Source of the DNA: an uncultured bacterium
Lineage (GTDB): Bacteria; CSSED10-310; CALFER01
Assembly: GCA_937951895.1 (NCBI GenBank)
Contig: CALFER010000072.1
Span: forward strand, 62,001-126,000
Direction of reading: 5' to 3'
Length of the DNA stretch: 64,000 bases
Shown piece by piece: positions 16,282-25,078 of this stretch. The notes beneath the pieces were generated by a model. The model saw only the letters and a list, made by a program, of their open reading frames with translations. It was not told the DNA's origin and did no database searches. Position 1 is the first letter of the stretch; every line of letters starts with the position of its first letter. The position numbers and the translations under genes were made by a program.

Positions 16282-17168
16282 GTACAGACGAACCGCAGAC
16301 GACGGTTTGCAAGGAACCGAACAGGGTTACCGTCTACGTGCCGGTTTACAACGCCGAGCGTTATCTTGAGGGATGCCTGAAGGGTATTCAGGCTCAAACA
16401 CATCCAGTCGATGAAATCGTCGTCGTCGATGACGGCAGCACCGATGGATCCGCCGACATTGCCCGTCGATGCGGAGCGCGGATCATCGCTCAGTCAACCA
16501 ATCTGGGATTGTCACAGGCCCGAAGGCGGGCTTTTGCGGAAATTCAGACTCCCTTCATCGCCGCGCTGGATGCCGATTGCATTCCGGAACCGGATTGGCT
16601 CGACACGCTCATGCCGGATTTCGAGAATCCTTCGATTGGGGGCACGTCAGGAAAGCTGATCGAATTTCACGCGGATTGTCCGGTCGATCGCTGGAGGAAG
16701 GTGCATATGGTCCAGCACTGGGGCGATCGACGGATGAATGCACCATTGCATCTGTTTGGAAACAACACGGTTTTCAGACGTGATGCGGTTCTGGAGGCCG
16801 GCAATTATCCGGAGGGCGCTGAATATCGGACGAACAACGAGGATTATTACATGACCCGTCGTCTGCGGGAGAGGGGATATCATATCATCTATAATCCACA
16901 AGCAATTGTGTACCATCATCGACGTGATTCGGTTGAATCGCTGTTTCGCACCTATTGGAACTGGTTTTTCCTGCATCGTCCTCGGCCAGATTCACTCAGA
17001 GGTCTCTGGCAAAAAGCGCGGGACAATGCTTCCCGATCGGTTGAATTCATGAAGAAGGACGTCAGGACGCGGGACAGGCATTTGTTCACGCTCGATCTTC
17101 TTTTCTTCCTGGAGCAGAGTCGCCTCGATTTCCGTTACTACCTGAAAGTGTCATCGAAATCGAATTGA
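16272..17168 (+). CDS. glycosyltransferase family 2
   Basis: A 298-residue GT-A transferase. The nucleotide-sugar site is visible as VTVYVPVYNAERYLEGCL, then VDEIVVVDDGSTDGSAD, and the DxD-like DADC near residue 98. TNNEDYYMTRRLRERGY supplies the conserved (E/D)D catalytic base region. A C-terminal helical tail continues to the end. The ATG at 16272 overlaps the radical SAM gene; a second ATG at 16278 is possible. The enzyme probably adds a sugar to the exported polysaccharide on the cytoplasmic side of the inner membrane. Confidence 0.9.
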   Translation: MDMSTDEPQTTVCKEPNRVTVYVPVYNAERYLEGCLKGIQAQTHPVDEIVVVDDGSTDGSADIARRCGARIIAQSTNLGLSQARRRAFAEIQTPFIAALDADCIPEPDWLDTLMPDFENPSIGGTSGKLIEFHADCPVDRWRKVHMVQHWGDRRMNAPLHLFGNNTVFRRDAVLEAGNYPEGAEYRTNNEDYYMTRRLRERGYHIIYNPQAIVYHHRRDSVESLFRTYWNWFFLHRPRPDSLRGLWQKARDNASRSVEFMKKDVRTRDRHLFTLDLLFFLEQSRLDFRYYLKVSSKSN

Positions 17169-17178
17169 AAGCAACCAC

Positions 17179-18456
17179 ATGACTCGAATCGCCATCGTTG
17201 ATCTGGTTTTTAACTGGCCCCCGGGTGGAGGATCAATGGTGGATGTTCGGGAAGTGGCGGTTCGATTGCGGGAAATGGGGCACGATGTCCGGATGGTCAC
17301 ACCGCATTTTGAAACCTACTTCCCGAGAGGCAGAATCTCTCTGGATCCCGGATTTCCGGTCGATCTGATCCCGTTCAACCGATTCAGCTTCAATTCGGAA
17401 AATGTACGCAAGCAATTTCGTCGTAAAGTCGATGCCTTCAGACCGGATATCGTTTTTCTGACCGACGGGTACTCGCTTAAACCGCATCTCTCGGAAGCAT
17501 TGAAAGAATACCCTCAGGTTTGGCGGGCATATTCATACGAAGTTTTCTGCCCCCTGAACAATCTCGTCGATAAACGCCTCGATTATGTTTGCAACAAGTC
17601 AATTTTTAAGGATCAGAAATGGTGTGAATCCTGTTGCCGGCATCATTTCAAATATCGCCGCTCCTGGATTAAACTGATTTCTCCAATCAAATTCCGAATC
17701 GGTTACCTTTTTCTGTTTCAGGAATACTGGTTCAGCAGGGCCAATCGGCCGGAATTCCTTGAGACGTTCGAACGAGCGATACGCCGAGCCAAAGCGATAT
17801 TGGTCTATAATGACCGGCAACGCGCGTTCTTTTCACAGTTTCAATCCAATGTGATTTTCGCCCCGACCGGAGTCAGCCCGCTCTTCCATCCCCGAGAAAA
17901 CAACGCTGCAACTCGATCACGTCCTGTAATTCTCGTATCCGGACGCATCGAAGATCCCGTCAAGGGGTTCATGAAGGTTTTCTTCGCCTGCAAGGAACTC
18001 TATCGGAAAGGCATCGACTTCGAGCTGTGGATCACCGCGAAACCGAACGCCTATATTCCCTCGGCACCCTTCATCCGGAATATCGGATGGCTGGATGCAG
18101 ACAGACTGGCTGAAGCGACCGCGAGGGCCGACATCATCTGTATCCCATCTTACTGGGAGGAAGCATTCGGGATTGTCGCAGTCGAGGCGATGGCGAGCGC
18201 AAAACCTGTCGTCGCATGCAGGGTCGGCGGTCTGCAGAAAATCGTGCAGCATGGCAAGACCGGACTGCTGGTCGAACCCAATTCCAGTGCGGATCTTGCG
18301 GAAAAACTAAAATTTCTGATTCAAAACCAGGAGATCGCGACTCAAATGGGTCACAGGGGACGTGAACGTTTCTTGGAATCCTATCGCTGGGAGGTGATCA
18401 TGCAGACGGTGTACGAACCGCTTTTTAGAACTCCTAGCGAAACACAATTTTCCTGA
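17179..18456 (+). CDS. glycosyltransferase family 4 (group 1)
   Basis: A 425-residue GT-B transferase. The N-terminal domain has the PPGGGSMVDVREVAVRLREMGHDV nucleotide-fold entry. The C-terminal donor domain has VILVSGRIEDPVKGF, IGWLDADRLAEATARADIIC and the EX7E-type site in EEAFGIVAVEAMASAKPVVA. Five cysteines cluster around residues 119-155, unusual for the family and perhaps a metal or disulfide site. It is the last gene of the plus-strand glycan operon and its 3' end overlaps the convergent glycosyltransferase gene by 23 bases. Confidence 0.9.
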   Translation: MTRIAIVDLVFNWPPGGGSMVDVREVAVRLREMGHDVRMVTPHFETYFPRGRISLDPGFPVDLIPFNRFSFNSENVRKQFRRKVDAFRPDIVFLTDGYSLKPHLSEALKEYPQVWRAYSYEVFCPLNNLVDKRLDYVCNKSIFKDQKWCESCCRHHFKYRRSWIKLISPIKFRIGYLFLFQEYWFSRANRPEFLETFERAIRRAKAILVYNDRQRAFFSQFQSNVIFAPTGVSPLFHPRENNAATRSRPVILVSGRIEDPVKGFMKVFFACKELYRKGIDFELWITAKPNAYIPSAPFIRNIGWLDADRLAEATARADIICIPSYWEEAFGIVAVEAMASAKPVVACRVGGLQKIVQHGKTGLLVEPNSSADLAEKLKFLIQNQEIATQMGHRGRERFLESYRWEVIMQTVYEPLFRTPSETQFS

Positions 18457-19921
18457 GACACCACAATGTCATCTCGAACGCCAGTTTCGAGAGAGTCCTC
18501 AGTATATCCAGAAAATCTCTGGCCAGACTCATCAGGGTTGATCGGAACGCGTGCTTGATACCGTATGAGTGTCTGGCCATGCATTCGATCAGGAAACGAT
18601 TGGTGAGTCGTTGACGATCTCCTCGTTTGTTGTAAATCTCGATGGAGCGAATCCCTGCTTTTCGTAATGCCATCGCGATGCGCCAATGACACCCTTCGCT
18701 CTCATCGATCATGACTGCATGAGTACAACCCAGTTCGACGATCTGCCGCCGACACAACTCGGGAACCGATCCCGACGCGAATAAGTCGCCGGCAAACAGA
18801 TACCACTCAATATAAGGATGACGGAGCTTCACGTCACACTCGACATCACGCTCATCCAATAATGCGATCGTCTTCTCCGGATAGTCCGCTCTGATGATCG
18901 GCAATTTCCGATAAAAGAACTCCAGACTGCCCCGGGAAAGCAACAGAATAGTATCGCTTCCAGGCTTCGTCAGATGCTGACGAATCATGTTTTCGAATCC
19001 GGAGTGCAATCCATCGTTGAGCAGCTTGAAATCGTATGCGGAGAACACGTGTCGAAGATAGTTTCTGCGCAATCTTTCAGGGAGTCTGCCGAAGAGAGAG
19101 CGTGTGTGTCGATCCCATACAATCCATCGTTCGGCATTATTCATTGCCTGGCGGGAAGGAGGAAAGGGAAGTTTCCAGTAACCCGGCCAAAAACGTTCCT
19201 GCAAAGCGATCGTTTCCCCGCAACAGATGGTTCTTCGTCTGGAATCTTCTTCGGTAATCGGATGATCGTGATACACGATTGCCTGTGCATTGTATCGGAA
19301 CTGCATGCCGCCTTTAGCAAACCGGATACCCAGATCAGTATCTTCGCCCATGGCATACTGGTAGTTTTCATCGAATGGACCATGTTTCTCGAAGAAGCTT
19401 TTCTTAAACGAGATATTGCACGTGATGAAATTGTAAAACGAAATCTCGGTATCATGCTCAATTTTATGGTAATAAAATTGAAGCCCACCGTTTTCGACCC
19501 AATGCATAATATCTGTGATCTCGAGGTCCGGATGCCATGTCGCATATCCAAAGACAACCGTGTTCTCGCCCGGATACTTTTCTTCTTGCCAGTTCAGATG
19601 CTGCCTGAGGCAATCCGTTTCGAGAAAATAATCATCACCTGTGATCCAAATCACCTCGCCGCGTGCATGTGAAATCCCATTATTACGGGCAGTAGCCGGT
19701 CCCCGATTCGTCTGCGAGAACACCTGAACTCCGGATGGATGGCTCTTCACGAGTTCTTCGAGAAAAGCGGGAGTATCATCCGTTGATCCGTCGTCGACGA
19801 TCACAATTTCGAATGCATCCCGCGACAACGACTGACGTTCAATCGATTCCAGGCAGTTTTTCAATTTTTCCAACCGATTACAAGTCGGAATGATGATGCT
19901 CAGGCGGTATGGAGTCGTCAT
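18434..19921 (-). CDS. two-domain protein: glycosyltransferase family 2 plus unknown C-terminal domain
   Basis: A 495-residue protein. Residues 1-260 are GT2: LSIIIPTCNRLEKLKNCLES, IVIVDDGSTDDTPAF, WITGDDY as the DxD region and GEDTDLGIRFAKGG for the catalytic base. Residues about 310-440 form a second domain beginning DTILLLSRGSLEFFYRKLPI with alternating strands and helices. It resembles a Rossmann-type sugar or phosphate enzyme but I do not recognise it. A hydrophobic helix ends the protein. The start overlaps the stop of the upstream GT2 gene by four bases. Base composition is visibly more AT-rich than the flanking operons, as often seen in exchanged glycan loci. Confidence 0.85.
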   Translation of the reverse strand: MTTPYRLSIIIPTCNRLEKLKNCLESIERQSLSRDAFEIVIVDDGSTDDTPAFLEELVKSHPSGVQVFSQTNRGPATARNNGISHARGEVIWITGDDYFLETDCLRQHLNWQEEKYPGENTVVFGYATWHPDLEITDIMHWVENGGLQFYYHKIEHDTEISFYNFITCNISFKKSFFEKHGPFDENYQYAMGEDTDLGIRFAKGGMQFRYNAQAIVYHDHPITEEDSRRRTICCGETIALQERFWPGYWKLPFPPSRQAMNNAERWIVWDRHTRSLFGRLPERLRRNYLRHVFSAYDFKLLNDGLHSGFENMIRQHLTKPGSDTILLLSRGSLEFFYRKLPIIRADYPEKTIALLDERDVECDVKLRHPYIEWYLFAGDLFASGSVPELCRRQIVELGCTHAVMIDESEGCHWRIAMALRKAGIRSIEIYNKRGDRQRLTNRFLIECMARHSYGIKHAFRSTLMSLARDFLDILRTLSKLAFEMTLWCLRKIVFR

Positions 19922-20826
19922 GACACCCGCCCCCGGGTCAAAGCTCGCAACCCATGGATTCTGGCCATCAGAATCGCCCGTAGAGCTTCATAGAAAAAGA
20001 GGAGATTCAGGACCATCAATCGCGGCTTCATATGACGGATTGCGTAAGTCGTAATATATCTCATCATTCGAAGCGTGATCTTGATATGCTCCATCATGTA
20101 TCCCGGAACCTGATTCTTCATATGAGCGACATGCCCCCAGAACCACCACCTATAGATCATGGCCCGCAATGAACGCCAGGTATCATTGCGATGATGCAGC
20201 AATTTGGCTGAGGGAGCGTATTTCAACCGGTACCCCAATTTTCGGATCCGGATGCAGATATCGACGTCTTCTCCGTTTGTGGTGAAGATTGGATCAAAAC
20301 CACCGACTTCCTCCAGGACACTCCTCCGAAATGACGCTCCTATGCCGAACAGGAATATGACGTCGTCTTTCGGTTTATCGCCGTAGTTCTGACTGAGGAA
20401 GAGTTGCCTCCAGCGATTCGGCGCAGGGGATGCGTGCGCTTCATATCCGGCACCGCCGACCCCGCCAACCTTGTCGTCATCATACTCCTTCAGAATGTTC
20501 TCGACATAATCCGGTGCGGCATACGCGTCGACATCGACGTATATGATGATATCGCCTCGAGCTGCTTTCCAGGCGTTGTTTCTGCCGGTCGGCAACCCGA
20601 GATTCGTCTCGTGTTGTATCAATTTGACCTCGGGAAATGATCGGATGATCGCCAGGCTGTTATCCCTGGAACCATCGTCGACGACAATCAACTCATCCAG
20701 GGGCCGGGTCTGATTGAGTAATCTTCGGATCGCTTCGCCAATGAACGCTTCGCCATTGAAGCAGGGGATCACTCCTGTAACGTAAAACACCTCTCGATCC
20801 ACTTCGGATCCGCGTTGCCCCTGCAT
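19918..20826 (-). CDS. glycosyltransferase family 2
   Basis: A 302-residue transferase. VTGVIPCFNGEAFIGEAI, LDELIVVDDGSRDNSLAI and the DVDAYAAPD metal site mark the GT-A fold; NGEDVDICIRIRKLGYR is the catalytic segment. The C-terminus resembles the GT2 encoded at 16272 (YRWWFWGH corresponding to YWNWFFLH), so the two are probably paralogues. It is the first gene of a two-gene minus-strand operon. A good promoter lies at 20906-20879. The ATG at 20826 has only a distant purine-rich site (AGAGGGGGAT). Confidence 0.88.
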   Translation of the reverse strand: MQGQRGSEVDREVFYVTGVIPCFNGEAFIGEAIRRLLNQTRPLDELIVVDDGSRDNSLAIIRSFPEVKLIQHETNLGLPTGRNNAWKAARGDIIIYVDVDAYAAPDYVENILKEYDDDKVGGVGGAGYEAHASPAPNRWRQLFLSQNYGDKPKDDVIFLFGIGASFRRSVLEEVGGFDPIFTTNGEDVDICIRIRKLGYRLKYAPSAKLLHHRNDTWRSLRAMIYRWWFWGHVAHMKNQVPGYMMEHIKITLRMMRYITTYAIRHMKPRLMVLNLLFFYEALRAILMARIHGLRALTRGRVS

Positions 20827-20878
20827 CGGATACCCTTATCCCCCTCTGCTCGAAACCGGTCGGATTCCACGGCTGGGA

Positions 20879-20906
20879 AGTTTAACGATGAAACTGGAAA
20901 TGTCAA
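20879..20906 (-). promoter_or_regulatory. promoter of the two-gene glycosyltransferase operon
   Basis: On the minus strand TTGACA (20906-20901) and TAAACT (20884-20879) with a 16-base spacer. This is a near-consensus pair 53 bases before the ATG at 20826. Confidence 0.55.
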
Positions 20907-21040
20907 ACTCACTCGGATCCGACATTACCCTGGTCCTCAAATCAAGTCCCTCTTGCTCTTGGTGCATCAGCATTGTAGTGTGCTCATGTCCCCATTAATC
21001 GTCTCGCTCGAAGGACCGAGCCGGAGGGTTGGAAGCTAAG

Positions 21041-23515
21041 ATGAACAGTCAATTTGAGAGCATCCTGAGGTTGTTGGATTCGGGAGAGTACATCCGGACA
21101 ATGGAGTACCTGGCCCCTGCCGCTCAGCGCCATCCGGATGACCCGGACATTCAACTCGCATATGCTCGATCTCTCTACCTGGCCTGGCGTTATGACGAGG
21201 CTGAACTCATTCTGAAGTCATTGCTTTCCTCAGACTCAAAACTGGATGCAGGACTGCTGCTGATCAATCTGTACCTGGATGTTTTAAACTTCGAACCGGC
21301 ATACGAGATTGCACATAGACTTCATGGGCAGTTTCCGGACAATCTGCTCATCATGAAACTCCTTGCGGACTGCCTCTGGAGACAGCGGAAATATGATGAA
21401 TCGACCGAGGTTCTCCGGAAAGCCGTGCATCTCAGGGTTTCCGGCAGTAACGAACAGTATCTGATCGGAAACATGCACCTGCGACTGAAAAACATCGGCC
21501 AGGCGATCGATGCCTTCATCGAGTCACTCCGCTCTGAACCGGATTTCCAGCCAGCCTCCGATGCCTTGAAACACACCCTGTCTTCTCCCGAAAACAGGCT
21601 GGCTGCCTTGAGTCACCTGAAGATGCATGCTGAACACTCGCTTGATTACCGATTCTGGTACGGCAAAGCACTGCGATATGCGCATCACGTCGAACCAGCC
21701 ATGGAGGAACTCAGATCAGTTTTCGAGAGTCAACCGGTCTATCAGTCCATCACGCTGGAGTACGCCGGCATCCTGGAGGAAGCCGGCCGAATACTGGAAG
21801 CCATTTCCGTTCTCGAAAAGAACCCTGACCAGGAAGACGACCTTCATCAGGCTCTGCTCGGAAGGCTCTATCTTCGCCAGGGAGAAATTGAAAAGGCATG
21901 CGAGCGTTTTTTCACATCGATCTGGATAGGTGATGGAATCGAATGTTACGGTGAATTAAAGGTGCTTGCAAACGATGACACGCACTATCCGCGTCTGATG
22001 GAGTATGCCCAACGACGATACGCAGGAGAGGATTCCCCTCGCTCGATCGGATTGATCGCACAGATACACCGATTCCGGTGTCGCTTTGAAGAAGCACTGG
22101 TCTTTCTCGGTAAACTCCTCACACTCGATCCGAATCATCGTTGGCGATCGCAGTACTCCACCGTTCAGCATTTGCTCAGCCTCAAGCGACTCAGAAAAAA
22201 TCTCCTGCCCCTGCTGATACCGATGAACCCTTCCGGGATCAGGAACATGATGAAATCCGCGAATCGCCTGCGCTTTTTCTTTGACAAACTGGAATTGCTG
22301 GGGACTTTGAGCCGAAAAGTAGCGCTCAAGGGTCCTTCCCGTGTTGAGATCAAACTCGGAAATCCATGCAACAATGATTGCATCGGATGTTGCTACCGCT
22401 CTCCTTTGTTAATCGAGGAAAGACGGAGCGAAGAATGGTACGCGGAAACGATCCACCCCCTGATCGCACGACAGACGATCCGGCAACTGATCGACGAAGG
22501 GGTTCGGGAGATTCGATTCTCCGGCGGAGGCGAACCCTTCATGTATCCGGGCTTCATGGATATTGTGAAGGAGGTTCTCTCACACGGCATCAAAGTGATC
22601 ATCATCACCAATGGAACCCTGCTGTCGAAGGAAATCATCGAAACACTGTTTTATTCTCGAAGCAATGTCACGCTTGTTGTCAGCCTCTGGGCCGCCAGCC
22701 CCGAAACATACGTCAAACTCCATCCGAACAAGACCCATCAGGATTTCGATCGTATTCTGACGTTACTCGATCATTACCTGAAACTGAAACGCCAGCACCC
22801 CGATAACACCATGCATCTGGTCCACACACATGTTATGAACAACATCAATTTCGCTGAGACTCTTCAGATGCTGCAACTCGGCGCGCGTCACGGTGTCGCA
22901 TCCATTCACTATACCATGATGCTCCCTCGCTACTACCAAACGGATCAACTCCTCTGCAATGTCGAAGAAATCTCAGTGCTCAGGAATCATCTGGAACAGG
23001 TAATCCCACGGGCTCATGAACTCGGTATACACCTCTTCAATATCCAGCAACTGATGGAGCAGTTATCTCGGGAATCTTCCGTTGCCGGCCAATTCGACGC
23101 CGTGACCGGATCGGAGGTACCCTGCACAATCGGATGGTCGTTCGCCATGATCAATGCCGATAGTGAAGTTCATCCCTGCGTTGAATCCCAACGATTGAAC
23201 CTGGGGAATCTCAGGAAGGACAGTTTCATCGAAATCTGGAACTCAGCCAGGTATCGTCAGTTCCGGGAAAAAATCTCGACAACACCCGAGTTCAGAAAAG
23301 AGCCATTTTTTTCATTGATCGAATGCTGGAAAAAATGCGATCACCACGATGACGAAAACATGAGCGCGTATTGTTATGCGAAGACCCAGAACCGAGGTTT
23401 TCGAAAGCTCCGCTCCGATATCATCCTGGGTCTTCTGAAAAAAAGCGAGCTGACACGGCTCAAGATGGAAGAACCGCCCGTTCGCAATCCAAAACTGAAC
23501 GGATCCGATTTATAA
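21041..23515 (+). CDS. TPR / radical SAM / SPASM fusion protein
   Basis: An 824-residue protein. Residues 1-370 are tetratricopeptide-type helical repeats (for example DIQLAYARSLYLAWRYDEAE). The radical SAM core starts near residue 430 with VEIKLGNPCNNDCIGCC, giving C443-x3-C447-x2-C450. IRFSGGGEPFMYPGF is the GGEP SAM-binding motif. A Cys-rich C-terminal segment (CTIGWS, HPCVES, CWKKC, YCYA) looks like a SPASM domain with auxiliary Fe-S clusters. SPASM enzymes usually modify peptides or alcohols; the TPR part could bind the substrate protein. The ATG at 21041 is preferred over an in-frame TTG at 21029. It overlaps the convergent Hint-protein gene by 6 bases. Confidence 0.85.
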   Translation: MNSQFESILRLLDSGEYIRTMEYLAPAAQRHPDDPDIQLAYARSLYLAWRYDEAELILKSLLSSDSKLDAGLLLINLYLDVLNFEPAYEIAHRLHGQFPDNLLIMKLLADCLWRQRKYDESTEVLRKAVHLRVSGSNEQYLIGNMHLRLKNIGQAIDAFIESLRSEPDFQPASDALKHTLSSPENRLAALSHLKMHAEHSLDYRFWYGKALRYAHHVEPAMEELRSVFESQPVYQSITLEYAGILEEAGRILEAISVLEKNPDQEDDLHQALLGRLYLRQGEIEKACERFFTSIWIGDGIECYGELKVLANDDTHYPRLMEYAQRRYAGEDSPRSIGLIAQIHRFRCRFEEALVFLGKLLTLDPNHRWRSQYSTVQHLLSLKRLRKNLLPLLIPMNPSGIRNMMKSANRLRFFFDKLELLGTLSRKVALKGPSRVEIKLGNPCNNDCIGCCYRSPLLIEERRSEEWYAETIHPLIARQTIRQLIDEGVREIRFSGGGEPFMYPGFMDIVKEVLSHGIKVIIITNGTLLSKEIIETLFYSRSNVTLVVSLWAASPETYVKLHPNKTHQDFDRILTLLDHYLKLKRQHPDNTMHLVHTHVMNNINFAETLQMLQLGARHGVASIHYTMMLPRYYQTDQLLCNVEEISVLRNHLEQVIPRAHELGIHLFNIQQLMEQLSRESSVAGQFDAVTGSEVPCTIGWSFAMINADSEVHPCVESQRLNLGNLRKDSFIEIWNSARYRQFREKISTTPEFRKEPFFSLIECWKKCDHHDDENMSAYCYAKTQNRGFRKLRSDIILGLLKKSELTRLKMEEPPVRNPKLNGSDL

Positions 23516-24964
23516 ACTGCTCCAATCCGAAGTGACCGGTCGCCCGACAATATCAACCGTCCCCGGCACACAGATCGCCCCGATGAACTGCGCCCCCTCG
23601 ATCGATCCGACTCCCGAGGGCCACTCGAACTCCAATACGGTTTTCGTGACCGATGAGCCCGCATCAATCCCGACACCCGCCTCGTAATCCAGCCCCTCCG
23701 ACATATGCATCCACGCAGGGTAGAACCAATACTCTCCGCCGATCCCGAGCAGGATCCACACATCATATGCCGTATCGGCAGACCCCATATTGAATATCCG
23801 ATAGGTCAACCGAAACAGATCTCCAGCCATCAGCGACGTATCCTCCATGGCCAGCTCGATCCGATCCGACTCGCAGGGCATCCCGTCACAACTCTGCTGC
23901 GCTCCGTCACCATCAACCTCCAACGTATACTCGTACTCTTTTTCATAACGCAGAGGCGACCCGCAATAATGCGTCGTGCTCCGGATCAGTATCGTGACCA
24001 CATCCGCACACGCCACATCAGGACCGATCGACACGGTAAATGCCGTTTCCGGAATCGTCGCGCAATCCAGATCGACATGAGCCGGACTGATCAACACCCC
24101 GGGATGGTCGGATTCCACATCGAGCGAACATCCGTAGATGTCACACTCCGGCATCGTTTTCTGAACGGATACCATCATCCGCACGGTTTCTCCGGCATCC
24201 GGCTTTCCGTCGCCATCCGAGCATTCCCCGGCAGTATCGTCGAACACCTCAACCGCGTTGTGAATGAACGGCGCACACGGCGGACAGGTCGCCGTCGGTG
24301 TCCTCGTCGGCGTTCCACTGGGAGTCGGCGTTCGGGTATAGGTCGGCGGCGGCGGCGAAACGGTCGGGGTCTTGTTGTGCACCACAAAACCGTTCGCGAC
24401 AAACGTGTGCAGCGGATGATCGACCGTCAGATGATACACGACGACCGGACCTTCATGCGCCACAATGGCATCGATCGCAACCGCATGAATCCCCGCAGGA
24501 TCCGACACGAGCAATGCGTCCCCCGGCTCGAATCGGCCGATTTCACGGAATTCCCCCGAAATCGGGTCGAAAAACGGATGCGATGCCGTCGTCCGGATCG
24601 CTCCGCCATCATCAGTGCGCACATCGAGATATCCCGGGTCGGTTTTGATCCAGATCCCCGACACCGGCGCCGGAAAACGCTCTCCGGTGAAGGGATCAAC
24701 CGCCATCACCCGATCGCCCATCGACAGCGTTTCGATGGGAACCGCTCCGTCCGGCCCGTCCACTCGTGTTCCCGCAAGAAAACACCAACCCGAAAACGTC
24801 GGCGACGGCGTGGGCGTCGGAGTCCACGTGAAAGACGGCGTCTCCGTTACGGTCGGATCAAATGGAACCGCATTCATCGCATCCATCGGATCACGTTGCG
24901 CCGATACGCCACTCACAAAACCGACGATGCCAATCACAATACTGAGCACGGTGAGATGTTTCAT
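23510..24964 (-). CDS. secreted protein with Pro-Thr linkers and an intein/Hedgehog-type Hint domain
   Basis: A 484-residue protein with a signal peptide (MKHLTVLSIVIGIVGFVSGVSA). A short Pro-Thr linker precedes a Hint domain at residues 61-197. It begins WCFLAGTRV with Cys61 as nucleophile, has the block-B motif T126-x2-H129 (TTASHPFF), and ends FVANGFVVHN with His196-Asn197 followed by Lys198. A second Thr-Pro linker follows, then a domain about 120 residues long, and a C-terminal domain of the CARDB-like sort (LTYRIFNMGSADTAYDVWIL) that recurs in the protein ending at 49522. Autocleavage at Cys61 is predicted by family knowledge; splicing is less likely because residue +1 is Lys. Confidence 0.83.
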   Translation of the reverse strand: MKHLTVLSIVIGIVGFVSGVSAQRDPMDAMNAVPFDPTVTETPSFTWTPTPTPSPTFSGWCFLAGTRVDGPDGAVPIETLSMGDRVMAVDPFTGERFPAPVSGIWIKTDPGYLDVRTDDGGAIRTTASHPFFDPISGEFREIGRFEPGDALLVSDPAGIHAVAIDAIVAHEGPVVVYHLTVDHPLHTFVANGFVVHNKTPTVSPPPPTYTRTPTPSGTPTRTPTATCPPCAPFIHNAVEVFDDTAGECSDGDGKPDAGETVRMMVSVQKTMPECDIYGCSLDVESDHPGVLISPAHVDLDCATIPETAFTVSIGPDVACADVVTILIRSTTHYCGSPLRYEKEYEYTLEVDGDGAQQSCDGMPCESDRIELAMEDTSLMAGDLFRLTYRIFNMGSADTAYDVWILLGIGGEYWFYPAWMHMSEGLDYEAGVGIDAGSSVTKTVLEFEWPSGVGSIEGAQFIGAICVPGTVDIVGRPVTSDWSSL

Positions 24965-25029
24965 TGCGTAGCCTCCTCACCGAAGCGGAAAGCAATCCGC
25001 ATGCCCACGCACAAAAATCGACATATCCT

Positions 25030-25035
25030 ATTATA
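25030..25035 (-). promoter_or_regulatory. candidate -10 element upstream of the Hint-domain gene
   Basis: A perfect TATAAT lies on the minus strand at 25035-25030, 66 bases before the ATG at 24964. No good -35 hexamer stands 16-18 bases upstream. Confidence 0.3.
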
Positions 25036-25078
25036 AACAAATGATTTTATCACGAGCGCGGTTTGGATCACACAGCCA

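Noticed and set aside
23705..25036. 443-codon plus-strand frame opposite the Hint protein gene
   Set aside because: The translation is an Arg/His/Ile-rich shadow. The minus-strand frame has a signal peptide and the complete Hint motif set.
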